The translations under genes were made by a program, and so were the position numbers. This document shows positions 1 to 6,766 of a DNA stretch of 38,738 nt, piece after piece; position 1 is the stretch's first letter, and every line of letters begins with the position of its first letter. Under the pieces are notes generated by a model. It ran no database searches and had not been told where the DNA came from. It saw nothing but the letters and a program-made list of their open reading frames with translations. This stretch comes from a virus. The DNA is taken from positions 1 to 38,738 of IMG/VR virus record IMGVR_UViG_3300035698_017387. One strand, written 5' to 3'.

Positions 1-36
1 GTATCCAAAGGGCGATCCGTAGAAATATGATCCCCC

Positions 37-402
37 CTACCCTTTAACGAAACCAGACTCGCGGGCCGTCTTGCGACTATGGCACCCATGACATAGAGCC
101 TGGAGGTTGTCAAAATTATCCTTACCGCCCTTTGACCTGGGCAGTATATGATCGACGTCGGTCGCGACCACCGGCGATCCTTTATGGACGCCGTCCGGAT
201 CCTCACATAACGGTTGACGCCTGAGGTACATACCCCTGAGCCGGCGCCAATTGCGGCCGTATCCTCGCCGGCTCGGCGAGGGCCTGGCCTTGTCATACTT
301 GCGCCCTACCTCCAGGGCGTGAGCCTCGCAATAGGGGCCAGGGCCTCGCACCAAAGCCGGACAACCTCGGACCCTACACGGCCGCGCCGCGCGTTGTGGC
401 AT
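37..402 (-). CDS. HNH endonuclease
   Basis: A 121-residue HNH nuclease. The C-terminal half carries the family signature: VDHILPRSKGG at about residues 83-93 (catalytic Asp-His), then N99 and the zinc-binding pair C104-x2-C107 followed by H108. A second Cys/His set (C9, C14, C25, H28) near the N-terminus probably binds another zinc. In HK97-like phages an HNH protein encoded beside terS helps the terminase cut DNA at cos. Here the gene lies at the left end and terS at the right end, so on a circular map they are adjacent and co-directional, which supports that role. The ATG is preceded by an AGGGG Shine-Dalgarno. Confidence 0.9.
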   Translation of the reverse strand: MPQRAARPCRVRGCPALVRGPGPYCEAHALEVGRKYDKARPSPSRRGYGRNWRRLRGMYLRRQPLCEDPDGVHKGSPVVATDVDHILPRSKGGKDNFDNLQALCHGCHSRKTARESGFVKG

Positions 403-417
403 AAGATCCGCCCCTCA

Positions 418-750
418 TTATCCCTTTCCACTCGTTAACCCGGCCACCACACCGGCAATTAAACCGGCAATAGAGCCCAGGCCGTCGCCTATATACTGCT
501 TTGTTTTCATATCACTATGCAAGCCGCCGTGATCGTTCCACCGTTCAGATTGATACTTGCTACAGTCCTCGTGTTGGGCCGTGATCGTCGCCAATTCTTT
601 GCCCAACTCTTGGACCTTGTCGTCCACCTTGTCGACCTTGCCGTCTACCTTGTCGACCTTGCCGTCGACGGCGTCGATCTTGTCTGCTATTCCCTCCAGT
701 TTTTCGGCCAGCCTCGCCATTGTAACCCGGCCGTCTATTGTATCTGGCAT
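418..750 (-). CDS. Coiled-coil protein with C-terminal membrane segment (XhlA/holin-like)
   Basis: I start this 110-residue protein at the ATG at 750, which overlaps the upstream stop (TAATG) and has a GAGGAG Shine-Dalgarno; the frame is open further upstream. Residues about 15-55 form a heptad-type coiled coil with repeats of VDGKVDK. The last 25 residues are a Gly/Ala-rich hydrophobic stretch ending SGKG, probably one membrane segment. Coiled coil plus terminal membrane helix resembles XhlA-type hemolysin/holin accessory proteins. Next to another small membrane protein and a secreted barrel protein, a lysis role is likely but inferred. Confidence 0.65.
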   Translation of the reverse strand: MPDTIDGRVTMARLAEKLEGIADKIDAVDGKVDKVDGKVDKVDDKVQELGKELATITAQHEDCSKYQSERWNDHGGLHSDMKTKQYIGDGLGSIAGLIAGVVAGLTSGKG

Positions 751-1055
751 TAAAGATCTCCTCGAAACGACAACCAACCGGCCGAGGTAAATACCTGCCT
801 GAGCCCTGGCACCCTGGCCGCGCCCTCATATAGGCCAACCGCCGAGGCTGCCCCCAGGAATCCGGCCAGGGCGCCGGCGACCAGGTCGCCGCCCTGGTAA
901 GCAGAAACCGTACCGCCCAGGGCCAGGCCCAAGCCGAGCAATACCAACGGGATCGCCTGTTTGATCGGAGCAGTAAACAAACCTTTGAGGGCCTGGGTTA
1001 CAATGTTAAAGCACAGAGCAAAAACCCCAACCATGATCGGATCTATGTTCGGCAT
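750..1055 (-). CDS. Small membrane protein, candidate holin
   Basis: A 101-residue hydrophobic protein with two to three predicted membrane helices (about residues 7-25, 33-52 and 57-77) and a short polar C-terminus. Size, helix number and position beside the coiled-coil/membrane protein fit a phage holin, which would permeabilise the cytoplasmic membrane at lysis. No residue pattern fixes it to a named holin family. Its stop overlaps the next start by one base, so the two are translationally coupled. The start has AAGG and GGGGG tracts upstream. Confidence 0.6.
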   Translation of the reverse strand: MPNIDPIMVGVFALCFNIVTQALKGLFTAPIKQAIPLVLLGLGLALGGTVSAYQGGDLVAGALAGFLGAASAVGLYEGAARVPGLRQVFTSAGWLSFRGDL

Positions 1056-1094
1056 ACCTTACCCCCTGGTATCATCATATCTCATCAGCCCGCG

Positions 1095-1343
1095 CTAGTC
1101 GTTCCGCCTGGGCGCCATCTCGAGCCAAACGCCCCACTGGGTACACACGATCGGCAAGGTCCGCGACAACCGGTAAAGAAGGGCCCGAGCTCCTCTTTCA
1201 GATAACCCGCAAGCCTGGGCCACGTTGACCACCGTAAGGCGATCGCCCTTGGCCAGGCGCCAGGCAATGAGGCCGGCCCGCTCCTGGCCCGTGAGCTCGG
1301 CCGGGCCTACCTTGGCAAAAGCCGGCGGCCTGTTTTGGGCCAT
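1095..1343 (-). CDS. Small helix-turn-helix protein
   Basis: An 82-residue protein with a convincing helix-turn-helix at about residues 37-60 (LTVVNVAQACGLSERGARAL) followed by a winged-helix-like tail. It probably binds DNA. It overlaps the end of the upstream secreted-protein gene by 37 bases and lacks a good Shine-Dalgarno, so it may be translated by coupling. It sits between lysis candidates and the integrase and could regulate the late operon, which would begin upstream of 1816. No named family is recognised. Confidence 0.6.
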   Translation of the reverse strand: MAQNRPPAFAKVGPAELTGQERAGLIAWRLAKGDRLTVVNVAQACGLSERGARALLYRLSRTLPIVCTQWGVWLEMAPRRND

Positions 1344-1816
1344 TGGCGAGGAGCTCGAAACGAAACCCGGACCGGCACCAAGTCAAACGGCACCGGCAAA
1401 TTGTAGGCCGTCCAGGTCGCGGCGTCCAGGTCGACCACACGACCCCGCTCGAGGTTCATTTCAAAATGTTTTTGTTGGGAACAGTCCACAACTCGAAACG
1501 GGCCGGCCCACTTACGATCGAACCGGATCCAGACCCGGCGGCCCTTGTCGCCGCATCGCATCAGGGCGACCCCTGCCTCGCACCCGTCGAGCTCGATCCC
1601 CTGGTTGGCCGCTGCCTGAGCCATCAGGCCGGGCGCGTAGACGGCCGCCTCGCCGGCCAGCACCCGGCCCGTGGGCGAGGGCGTCAGCCAGTCCGAGGCC
1701 TCAGCCAGGGCCGCCGGCGCCAGGACCAGGCCCAGGACCAAACAAAAAAAGAGCGAGCCAATGGCCCGCCCGACGGTCTTGTCTTGGATTGCATAGCTGA
1801 TCTGCCTGCCTGCCAT
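1307..1816 (-). CDS. Secreted RlpA-like double-psi beta-barrel protein, candidate lysis protein
   Basis: A 169-residue protein with an N-terminal signal peptide: positive charges, a hydrophobic run at about residues 20-36, and likely cleavage after ALA near residue 39. The mature part resembles the double-psi beta-barrel of RlpA/barwin proteins: GEAAVYAPG near the start, then GPFRVVDCSQ and RGRVVDLDAATW. RlpA proteins include peptidoglycan lytic transglycosylases. No canonical endolysin is visible elsewhere and this gene leads the cassette with the holin candidates, so it may supply the lytic activity; this is inference. No Shine-Dalgarno precedes the ATG, which fits a leaderless transcript from the promoter proposed at 1823-1851. 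Confidence 0.6.
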   Translation of the reverse strand: MAGRQISYAIQDKTVGRAIGSLFFCLVLGLVLAPAALAEASDWLTPSPTGRVLAGEAAVYAPGLMAQAAANQGIELDGCEAGVALMRCGDKGRRVWIRFDRKWAGPFRVVDCSQQKHFEMNLERGRVVDLDAATWTAYNLPVPFDLVPVRVSFRAPRQWPKTGRRLLPR

Positions 1817-1822
1817 GCAATT

Positions 1823-1851
1823 ATTTTATCAGTAGTGCGTCATAAGAACAA
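1823..1851 (-). promoter_or_regulatory. Possible late/lysis promoter giving a leaderless mRNA
   Basis: On the minus strand a TTGTTC (1846-1851) is followed after exactly 17 bases by TAAAAT (1823-1828). The -10 matches the sigma70 consensus at five of six positions; the -35 is weak. Transcription would start at about 1816-1817, at the ATG of the secreted barrel protein, which lacks a Shine-Dalgarno. Confidence 0.35.
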
Positions 1852-1890
1852 ATCTCGTGTATAACTGAGGATTAGTTCTTGATCGATGAC
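1839..1890. other. Candidate phage attachment site (attP)
   Basis: An AT-rich gap beyond the 3' end of the serine integrase gene holds an imperfect inverted repeat: GTCATAAGAAC (1839-1849) against GTTCTTGATCGATGAC (1875-1890), centred near 1862. Attachment sites of large serine integrases are typically about 50-bp imperfect palindromes beside the integrase gene. Size and position fit, but without attB or a lysogen junction this is a guess. Confidence 0.35.
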
Positions 1891-1910
1891 ACACTTATAC
1901 AACTCATAGC

Positions 1911-3395
1911 CTATACCTCGATCGTTGTAATCTTGCCGGCCTCGACCAAGACCCGGATCCCGGCCGATTGCAAAAGGCGCGCGACCTCGACCGGCTCGGC
2001 CTCGGCGACCAGGGCCTCAAAATGCCGGGCCAATCTCTGGAGCGCATCCCGGACGCCGGACAAGTCGACCAGGTTGTCGACCTCTGCCTGGGCCTCAGCC
2101 GCTTGAGTCTGCCAGGTCGCGAGCTCCTCGGCGAGGTTGGCGTCTGTTCTGTGGTAGATATTGAGATCCATCCCCGAGGCTAGACCCAGGGCCAGGCGAT
2201 CCCGTTGGGCCTGAATATCGGCGACCTGGGCCAGGGCCCGATCGGCCTCAGCCTCGAGCCGCCGCCGGCCGGTTTCGTTGCGCCGGCTGTTGAGGATATC
2301 CTCGACGACCTGGTCGTCGAGCAATCCCTCGGCAAATTGGCCAATGGCGGCCAGGATAGCAGACTCGCGAATATTGTTTACATGACAACGATCCTGGTAA
2401 TAGTCACTCGATCCGCGCGTAGCACATCGCATATATACCCGGTCACCACCACCATCAAAGCGAAACATAGGCCGGCCACACCGGGCGCAAATGGCCACCT
2501 TGGAAAAGAGCCCAACCCCACGGCGGAAATACCCAGTCTTGGCCCGCCGGCGCCGCTCGGCTACAATGGCCGCGTAAGTCGTAGCGTCCCACCTGGCCGG
2601 AAACCGTGAGCTTGGATTATCGTTCTTGAAAGAGCCCCAGGCCACCAGGCCGGCATATAGATCGTTATTCAATACATGATGGATCGCCCGCACGTCCCAA
2701 TGATCAAGGCCTCGGGCCGTGAGATAACCACTATCATTGATCCGCCGTGTGATCTCACGATATGAAAACCCTGACAGGAACCATCCGGCCATCAGGTCGA
2801 CGGCGCCGATCGAATCGTTAAACTCGGCGCCCACCACTCGGCCGCGATCATCCCGGATAGGTGTATAGCCTATACCCCACGACCCAGGCAAGCCGGCCCG
2901 GATCCGGTTTTTCATGCCCTTTTGCTGGTTGTCGACCCGTCGCTCTTGCTCCTCATTGGACCGGATCCCCTGAAACGTAGGTACATAACGATGGGCCGCG
3001 GTTTTCTGCCCTACTGGATGAGGCGCCGTACTGAGATAAACCTCACGGCCTGAGCGATCCTCGACCAGGTCGAGCACCTGATTAGAGAGAGAGGAGGTCC
3101 GGCCGAGCCGATCGACGTCGAGGGCCCACAGTAGATCAAAAGTATCATCGCCGCAGGCCTGGCGCAGCTCGGCATAGGCCGGGATCGCGGCCTCGGCGTC
3201 CTGCCAGAAGATAACTTTGCGCGAGATCCCAGGAACGACAAAGACGGCCACTACTTGGCCGCCTATTGCCTCGGCGAAGGCCCGGCCGCGGGCCTCCTGG
3301 TCTTTGAGGCTGATCTTGTCCTCGCCGGCCTGGGCCTGGCTCGAGACGGCGCACCAAACCGCCACCCTCCAGGGCCGATCGTGTTTTTGGTTCAT
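1911..3395 (-). CDS. Large serine recombinase (integrase)
   Basis: A 494-residue large serine integrase. The N-terminal catalytic domain has the nucleophile region CAVSSQAQ (Ser18) and DRLGRTS, the conserved arginine motif of resolvases. A recombinase domain follows (about residues 160-270, including GIGYTPIRDDRG), then a zinc ribbon (CARCGRPMF, later a Cys pair) and a coiled coil, the usual order. I prefer the ATG at 3395, two bases after the upstream stop, over the in-frame GTG at 3434. Odd point: the motif normally reads Tyr-x-Arg-Val-Ser, but the active-site Arg is Ala here. It should integrate and, with a directionality factor, excise the prophage. Confidence 0.9.
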   Translation of the reverse strand: MNQKHDRPWRVAVWCAVSSQAQAGEDKISLKDQEARGRAFAEAIGGQVVAVFVVPGISRKVIFWQDAEAAIPAYAELRQACGDDTFDLLWALDVDRLGRTSSLSNQVLDLVEDRSGREVYLSTAPHPVGQKTAAHRYVPTFQGIRSNEEQERRVDNQQKGMKNRIRAGLPGSWGIGYTPIRDDRGRVVGAEFNDSIGAVDLMAGWFLSGFSYREITRRINDSGYLTARGLDHWDVRAIHHVLNNDLYAGLVAWGSFKNDNPSSRFPARWDATTYAAIVAERRRRAKTGYFRRGVGLFSKVAICARCGRPMFRFDGGGDRVYMRCATRGSSDYYQDRCHVNNIRESAILAAIGQFAEGLLDDQVVEDILNSRRNETGRRRLEAEADRALAQVADIQAQRDRLALGLASGMDLNIYHRTDANLAEELATWQTQAAEAQAEVDNLVDLSGVRDALQRLARHFEALVAEAEPVEVARLLQSAGIRVLVEAGKITTIEV

Positions 3396-3397
3396 GG

Positions 3398-3739
3398 CTA
3401 TAAGAGACTGCCTCCCAGGACCCCAATCAGACACCCCGCGATCACGCCCAATACCATCAGGGCCGCAATGATCCCGGTCGCCGTCGAGATATTTCTTAGA
3501 TATCGGGTTTGTTCTTGTTGTTCGGTGGCCACGATCTCTTGTAACTCGAGCATACGAAATGATAACCGAGTTTCGGGCGTCTCTTGATATTGCGCCTTGA
3601 AATCGGCCCGCTGGCGAGCTTTTATCCCTTGCCGGTCCTGATCTTGACTGTACGCCCTTCTAGCGGAAAAGGCCAAGACTCCCACAACGATCACAACCAC
3701 AGCACCCGCAGCAATCCACAAAATGTTATTACCGTCCAT
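3398..3739 (-). CDS. Two-TM membrane protein of unknown function
   Basis: A 113-residue protein with a membrane helix at each end (about residues 7-24 and 90-110) and a charged, Gln/Glu-rich middle with coiled-coil character (RMLELQEIVATEQQEQ). Both ends would be membrane-embedded with the middle on one side. It lies between the repressor-side genes and the integrase and is translationally close to the latter (2-base gap). A GAGGAG Shine-Dalgarno lies just upstream of the ATG. Genes in this lysogeny position sometimes provide superinfection exclusion, but nothing here proves that. Confidence 0.6.
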   Translation of the reverse strand: MDGNNILWIAAGAVVVIVVGVLAFSARRAYSQDQDRQGIKARQRADFKAQYQETPETRLSFRMLELQEIVATEQQEQTRYLRNISTATGIIAALMVLGVIAGCLIGVLGGSLL

Positions 3740-3754
3740 TGTCCTGTTCTCCTC

Positions 3755-3973
3755 TCAAAGCCGCCGCTTACCTCGCCCGGACGGATCGACGATCCACCAC
3801 TCGCGATCGCCGCCCAAGTCCGGATCGTTATCACAAGACGGGCCGCCAGGCCCTGGGCCTGGTCTTTGACGCATCCAGGCCAAAAGGCCGAATTTGGCCG
3901 GCTTATCTAGGGCCCTGCTATCAATTATGAACTCGAACTCTCGAGCGAAGTTTCGTTTTGTTCCGTTGGCCAT
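3755..3973 (-). CDS. Small hypothetical protein
   Basis: A 72-residue ORF starting inside the end of the repressor gene (49-base overlap) and ending 16 bases before the next start. It is charged, with a Gly/Pro-rich centre (RPGPGPGGPSC) and a basic C-terminus (GRGKRRL). The Shine-Dalgarno is weak and distant. Position within the tightly packed operon favours a real gene, but the overlap and composition leave doubt. I do not recognise it. Confidence 0.4.
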   Translation of the reverse strand: MANGTKRNFAREFEFIIDSRALDKPAKFGLLAWMRQRPGPGPGGPSCDNDPDLGGDREWWIVDPSGRGKRRL

Positions 3974-4512
3974 TTTTGGGGGTTGTTTTCGTCCTCACCG
4001 ACAAACCGGACCCGAAGCTCGCCAAGCCGTTTGACCTCTTGGAGAGCCTCATTTTGCCAATCCGGCGGAAGTTGCCGAAACTCCTCAAGGAGATCCCTCT
4101 CGAGCGAGTCATCCGGCGCCGTTATCCCGATCAACTCCTCTTTTTCTTTTTCTGTTAGCTTGAAAACCGGATCGGTAACTTGGAAAGTCCAGCGTTTTTG
4201 ATCCTCAGGCAATCGGATCATCCGTTCGGTAAACATACGCAGGGCCTGAGCATCCTCAGGATCCATGCCTTGAACCTCGATATCTATAGGGTTAGGGAAA
4301 TCTGTGAGGCCCAAGAGATAGTCGACCGTAGTATCCAGAGATCGAGCAATCCGGCCCAATACCACGGCCTGAGCTCCTGGTCGCTGGTCGCGTTCTATCC
4401 GGCTGATCTGTGCCCGTGTTGAATCGGCCTTATAGGCCAATTGGCCTTGAGTCCATCCTCGCCACCCTCGCAACTGGCGCACCCGACCGCCCAATATCTG
4501 AACTTCTGCCAT
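3925..4512 (-). CDS. XRE-family transcriptional repressor (CI-like)
   Basis: A 195-residue protein with an N-terminal XRE/Cro-CI helix-turn-helix (about residues 8-66): VRQLRGWRGWTQGQLAYKA, recognition helix around STRAQISRIER, and the family's closing VDYLLGL. The C-terminal part is acidic and charged with no visible LexA-type peptidase Ser/Lys dyad, so if it is a CI repressor its inactivation is probably not by RecA-stimulated self-cleavage. It is divergent from the early operon across the promoter region, the classic repressor position. It likely represses the promoter at 4587-4615 and its own. Confidence 0.88.
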   Translation of the reverse strand: MAEVQILGGRVRQLRGWRGWTQGQLAYKADSTRAQISRIERDQRPGAQAVVLGRIARSLDTTVDYLLGLTDFPNPIDIEVQGMDPEDAQALRMFTERMIRLPEDQKRWTFQVTDPVFKLTEKEKEELIGITAPDDSLERDLLEEFRQLPPDWQNEALQEVKRLGELRVRFVGEDENNPQKWPTEQNETSLESSSS

Positions 4513-4528
4513 AAGATCCCCTGAGACT

Positions 4529-4534
4529 ATTATA
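4529..4534 (-). promoter_or_regulatory. -10 box of the leftward repressor promoter
   Basis: A perfect TATAAT on the minus strand, 17 bases upstream of the repressor ATG, with an AGGGG Shine-Dalgarno between. No good -35 lies at 17 bp (the hexamer there is TGTTGG), so the promoter may be weak or activator-dependent, as repressor-maintenance promoters often are. Confidence 0.5.
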
Positions 4535-4565
4535 CCCCGTTTCGGTTGAACCCAACATTAAAAAA

Positions 4566-4602
4566 GTCCATTTTGGACAAGAAGTGTTGACACATGGTGC
4601 AC
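4566..4602. promoter_or_regulatory. Candidate operator cluster in the switch region
   Basis: Three short palindromes lie at or just upstream of the rightward promoter: GTCCA-ttt-TGGAC (4566-4578), GTGTTGACAC (4584-4593, overlapping the -35) and GTGCAC (4597-4602, in the spacer). They do not share one consensus, so the repressor and the RHH protein may use different sites. Binding is inferred from position. Confidence 0.4.
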
Positions 4603-4615
4603 TGTATGATATAAT
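4587..4615 (+). promoter_or_regulatory. Consensus sigma70 promoter of the early operon
   Basis: TTGACA (4587-4592), a 17-base spacer and TATAAT (4610-4615): all twelve positions match the consensus. Transcription would begin near 4622 and run into the early genes, leaving a 43-base leader before the first ATG at 4665. Short palindromes overlap the -35 and spacer, as expected for a repressed phage promoter. Confidence 0.9.
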
Positions 4616-4664
4616 GAGCCTGTTTGGTGACAAGATGATATCAATTGGTAACAAAGGAGGATCC

Positions 4665-4859
4665 ATGTCTACAAATGGGGAACTTGTAAAGGCTGGCGTT
4701 AGTCTTTACCCACTCGATCGTGCCATCATTGCCCACATCAAGGACCAGATTCACCACTCGAGCGCATCCAGCGCGATCCGCTTTGCCTTGCGAGAGTATG
4801 CCCGCCGGCAAGAATGGGACCTTGACGAACTACTGCCCGAGACCCCCGTCGAATCCTGA
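4665..4859 (+). CDS. Ribbon-helix-helix protein, Cro-like regulator candidate
   Basis: A 64-residue protein. The frame is open upstream, but the start is set by AAAGGAGG at 4653-4660 just before the ATG at 4665; an earlier start would fall inside the promoter. Its pattern (VKAGVSLYPLDRAIIAHI, then SSASSAIRFALREYA) fits a CopG/Arc-type ribbon-helix-helix DNA-binding protein. As the first gene of the early operon opposite the repressor, it occupies the place of Cro and may control the switch promoters. Confidence 0.75.
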   Translation: MSTNGELVKAGVSLYPLDRAIIAHIKDQIHHSSASSAIRFALREYARRQEWDLDELLPETPVES

Positions 4860-4908
4860 GCCCATCATACCACGGATCCGGATCCTTGTGTCATTAGGAG
4901 ATCGACAA

Positions 4909-5130
4909 ATGTCCGAGTCAATACCAACCCAAGCCGCCAAGCGCATGATATCAACCCCCGAAGGCCGCGCCCGAGCCGTCGATCTTTTCCTCGGCCTGGA
5001 ACGCATCGCCGCCCGCCTTGGTTGGGCGTTCTGCCCCACTTGCGGCGACTATGACCGGCCCGGCTATCATTGCCCTTGCCGGCGCCAAGTCCCGGCACCC
5101 GAGCCAATCGAGGCCAAATCCTATGTCTGA
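4909..5130 (+). CDS. Small zinc-ribbon-like protein
   Basis: A 73-residue protein beginning at the ATG at 4909 after AGGAGATCGACAA, a form of the Shine-Dalgarno cassette repeated through this operon. The C-terminal half holds CPTCGDYDRPGYHCPC, two CxxC-type pairs likely to bind zinc. The N-terminal half is helical and charged. Its end overlaps the next start by 8 bases. Function unknown; small zinc proteins in early phage operons often bind nucleic acid or host proteins. Confidence 0.65.
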   Translation: MSESIPTQAAKRMISTPEGRARAVDLFLGLERIAARLGWAFCPTCGDYDRPGYHCPCRRQVPAPEPIEAKSYV

Positions 5131-5614
5131 GCACATATACCAGCAAATTGACCCCGACCACCTGGCGGCCCAAATCCGCGCAGGCCTCAACATGAAAGAG
5201 ATCGCCGCCGAGGCTGGGATCCCCTATCACTCGATCCGATATGCTGTGAAAAAGGCCGGCATCTCCTATGAGAGTCGCGGACAATATCGCCACGAAATGA
5301 CGGCCGAGTTTTTGACAATCGAATATGTCGACAATGGTCTAAGCTTGGTCCAAATCGCCGAAATCGTCGGTTGTCACGCGACGACCGTCAGCCACCGGTT
5401 GACCCTCCTCGGCATAGCCCGCCGGCCCACCAAAGAACCCAAGCCCACATTTTACGGCCCTCTTGGCCAGGATCGGACCCAGGACCTGGTCTATGATCCC
5501 AAGATTGTCCGCCCTTGTCTCACCTGTGGATGTTCGGACGCCTGCCTCAAGGCGCCGTTAGGCACTTGTCTCAAATCCCTTAAAGCCAAACTGGAGGAAA
5601 AATACCATGGTTAA
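5123..5614 (+). CDS. DNA-binding protein with two HTH motifs and a Cys cluster
   Basis: A 163-residue protein whose ATG at 5123 overlaps the preceding stop. It contains two helix-turn-helix motifs: GLNMKEIAAEAGIPYHSIRY (about residues 22-41) and LSLVQIAEIVGCHATTVSHR (about 74-93). A C-terminal cluster (CLTCGCSDACLK, then a further Cys) probably binds a metal. It resembles sigma-like or homeodomain-like phage regulators, and could control early-to-late gene expression. No exact family is recognised. Confidence 0.7.
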   Translation: MSEHIYQQIDPDHLAAQIRAGLNMKEIAAEAGIPYHSIRYAVKKAGISYESRGQYRHEMTAEFLTIEYVDNGLSLVQIAEIVGCHATTVSHRLTLLGIARRPTKEPKPTFYGPLGQDRTQDLVYDPKIVRPCLTCGCSDACLKAPLGTCLKSLKAKLEEKYHG

Positions 5615-5936
5615 CGAGTATGCCGTCGCCGCCTTGCTCGCCATCGCTGCAATCCCAACCCTCGGCTTTGCCCATTGGGCAACCCCGAAAATCATCGGTC
5701 GCGAGGTCCGCACCCTTGAGAGCAATGTCGCCGGTTGCATCCTGATCGGCCTCTTGCTCGGCTTGTTTTGCGCCCTGTTCGGCTACTGGGCGCCGTTCGC
5801 TGCCTTTGTTCTGATCCTGATCGGCGCCGGCTTTGGGACCTTTGTCGGCTATGGTCTTGACTGGTGGGAAGGCAATCGCATCGAAAGGGCGATCCGCAAT
5901 GTCCAACAAGAACCAAAAACCGATCGCCATAGCTGA
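5607..5936 (+). CDS. Membrane protein with three predicted TM helices
   Basis: A 109-residue hydrophobic protein: helices at about residues 5-25, 41-60 and 63-84, then a polar tail (ERAIRNVQQEPKTDRHS). Its ATG overlaps the upstream stop by 8 bases. It might act in superinfection exclusion or membrane takeover, but nothing identifies its role. It is not beside the lysis cassette, so I do not call it a holin. Confidence 0.6.
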   Translation: MVNEYAVAALLAIAAIPTLGFAHWATPKIIGREVRTLESNVAGCILIGLLLGLFCALFGYWAPFAAFVLILIGAGFGTFVGYGLDWWEGNRIERAIRNVQQEPKTDRHS

Positions 5937-6159
5937 GACCGACCTCGCCGCCATAGCCGACGCCGGCCTCGCAATCGACGATCTCGAGGGCCTTTTGTTG
6001 CGCCTGGCCTATAAACCGGTCGTAACTGTAGACGACGCCGAGCGCATCGGCGAGGATCTACACCGGATCCGATCCGGCCAGGCCACGATCAAGAAATGGA
6101 TCGCGTTTTTGCGATCCGAAGGTTGGGAACCATGCCAAAACCGAGCACCCGAATTATAA
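5899..6159 (+). CDS. Small hypothetical protein
   Basis: An 86-residue protein starting at the ATG at 5899 inside the end of the membrane-protein gene, with AAAGGGCGA ahead. It is helical and mixed-charge (EDLHRIRSGQATIKKWIAF, then EGWEPC) with no motif I recognise. The chain of overlaps here suggests translational coupling across 4909-6741. Confidence 0.6.
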   Translation: MSNKNQKPIAIAETDLAAIADAGLAIDDLEGLLLRLAYKPVVTVDDAERIGEDLHRIRSGQATIKKWIAFLRSEGWEPCQNRAPEL

Positions 6160-6353
6160 CCAAGATATGGGCACAAGAGGCCGTCGAAATGATCCGCACT
6201 ATGGGCGAGGAGTATCCCGAGCGGGTCCGAACCTGGGCCGAACTCGCCGAGGAGATCGCCATCGTTCACGGCCGCGAGATTGTCGAGGCCGTCCACCTGA
6301 GGGCCGCCTTGTTGCTCGAACCCGTGACCCCTGAGGGCCTGGCCAATGATTGA
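6132..6353 (+). CDS. Small hypothetical protein
   Basis: A 73-residue protein; I use the ATG at 6132, which overlaps the preceding gene by 28 bases, over a start further upstream. It is mostly helical, with acidic patches (EEYPERVRTWAELAEEIA) and a C-terminus of APVTPEGLAND type. The stop overlaps the next ATG by 8 bases. No function recognised. Confidence 0.55.
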   Translation: MPKPSTRIITKIWAQEAVEMIRTMGEEYPERVRTWAELAEEIAIVHGREIVEAVHLRAALLLEPVTPEGLAND

Positions 6354-6741
6354 GGTCGCCGCCTGGCTGATCGCGATCCTGATCCTGATCGTTGCGATCC
6401 TGGCCGCCAAGGCCTCGGCCCTGGCTGAGCACTTGGCCGAGACTCAGGCCCAGGTCAAAGACCTCGAGCGGATCCGCGTCGACCTTGTCAATTGTATCAT
6501 ATTGCAAACCGAAAAGAGAGACGCCGAGGCCCGCGCCCTGGGCGCCGCCATCGCTGAGCGTGATATCCTCATTAAAGGCCTTATGGCCAAGGCCGGCTAT
6601 AAAGAAATGAAACCAGAGCCGGCGCCCAAGTCGGCCAGCAGGCCGGCCACCTGGCCACCCAAGCCGCTGCCTGATCCATTCGGCGCCTATACTGTGACAA
6701 TGCCCAATGCAAGGTTTTCTACCCTACTATGGAAAAACTGA
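6346..6741 (+). CDS. Membrane-anchored coiled-coil protein
   Basis: A 131-residue protein with an N-terminal membrane helix (about residues 4-25), a coiled coil (about 26-85, ALAEHLAETQAQVKDLERIR) and a Pro-rich tail (PKSASRPATWPPKPLPDPF). This layout resembles Rz-type inner-membrane spanins or host-modifying anchors. It lies in the early operon, away from the lysis candidates, so a spanin role is doubtful. The small lipoprotein at 8280 could be a partner if it is one. Confidence 0.6.
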   Translation: MIEVAAWLIAILILIVAILAAKASALAEHLAETQAQVKDLERIRVDLVNCIILQTEKRDAEARALGAAIAERDILIKGLMAKAGYKEMKPEPAPKSASRPATWPPKPLPDPFGAYTVTMPNARFSTLLWKN

Positions 6742-6766
6742 TCCTATCCAATGACTAGGCCGCGAG

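Noticed and set aside
4584-4664. Extended N-terminus for the RHH protein beginning upstream of 4665
   Set aside because: That start would lie inside the promoter, before the expected transcription start; the ATG at 4665 has an ideal Shine-Dalgarno.
5607-5936. Holin call for the early three-TM protein
   Set aside because: It is in the early operon among regulators, far from the lysis candidates, and size with three TM helices alone is not enough.
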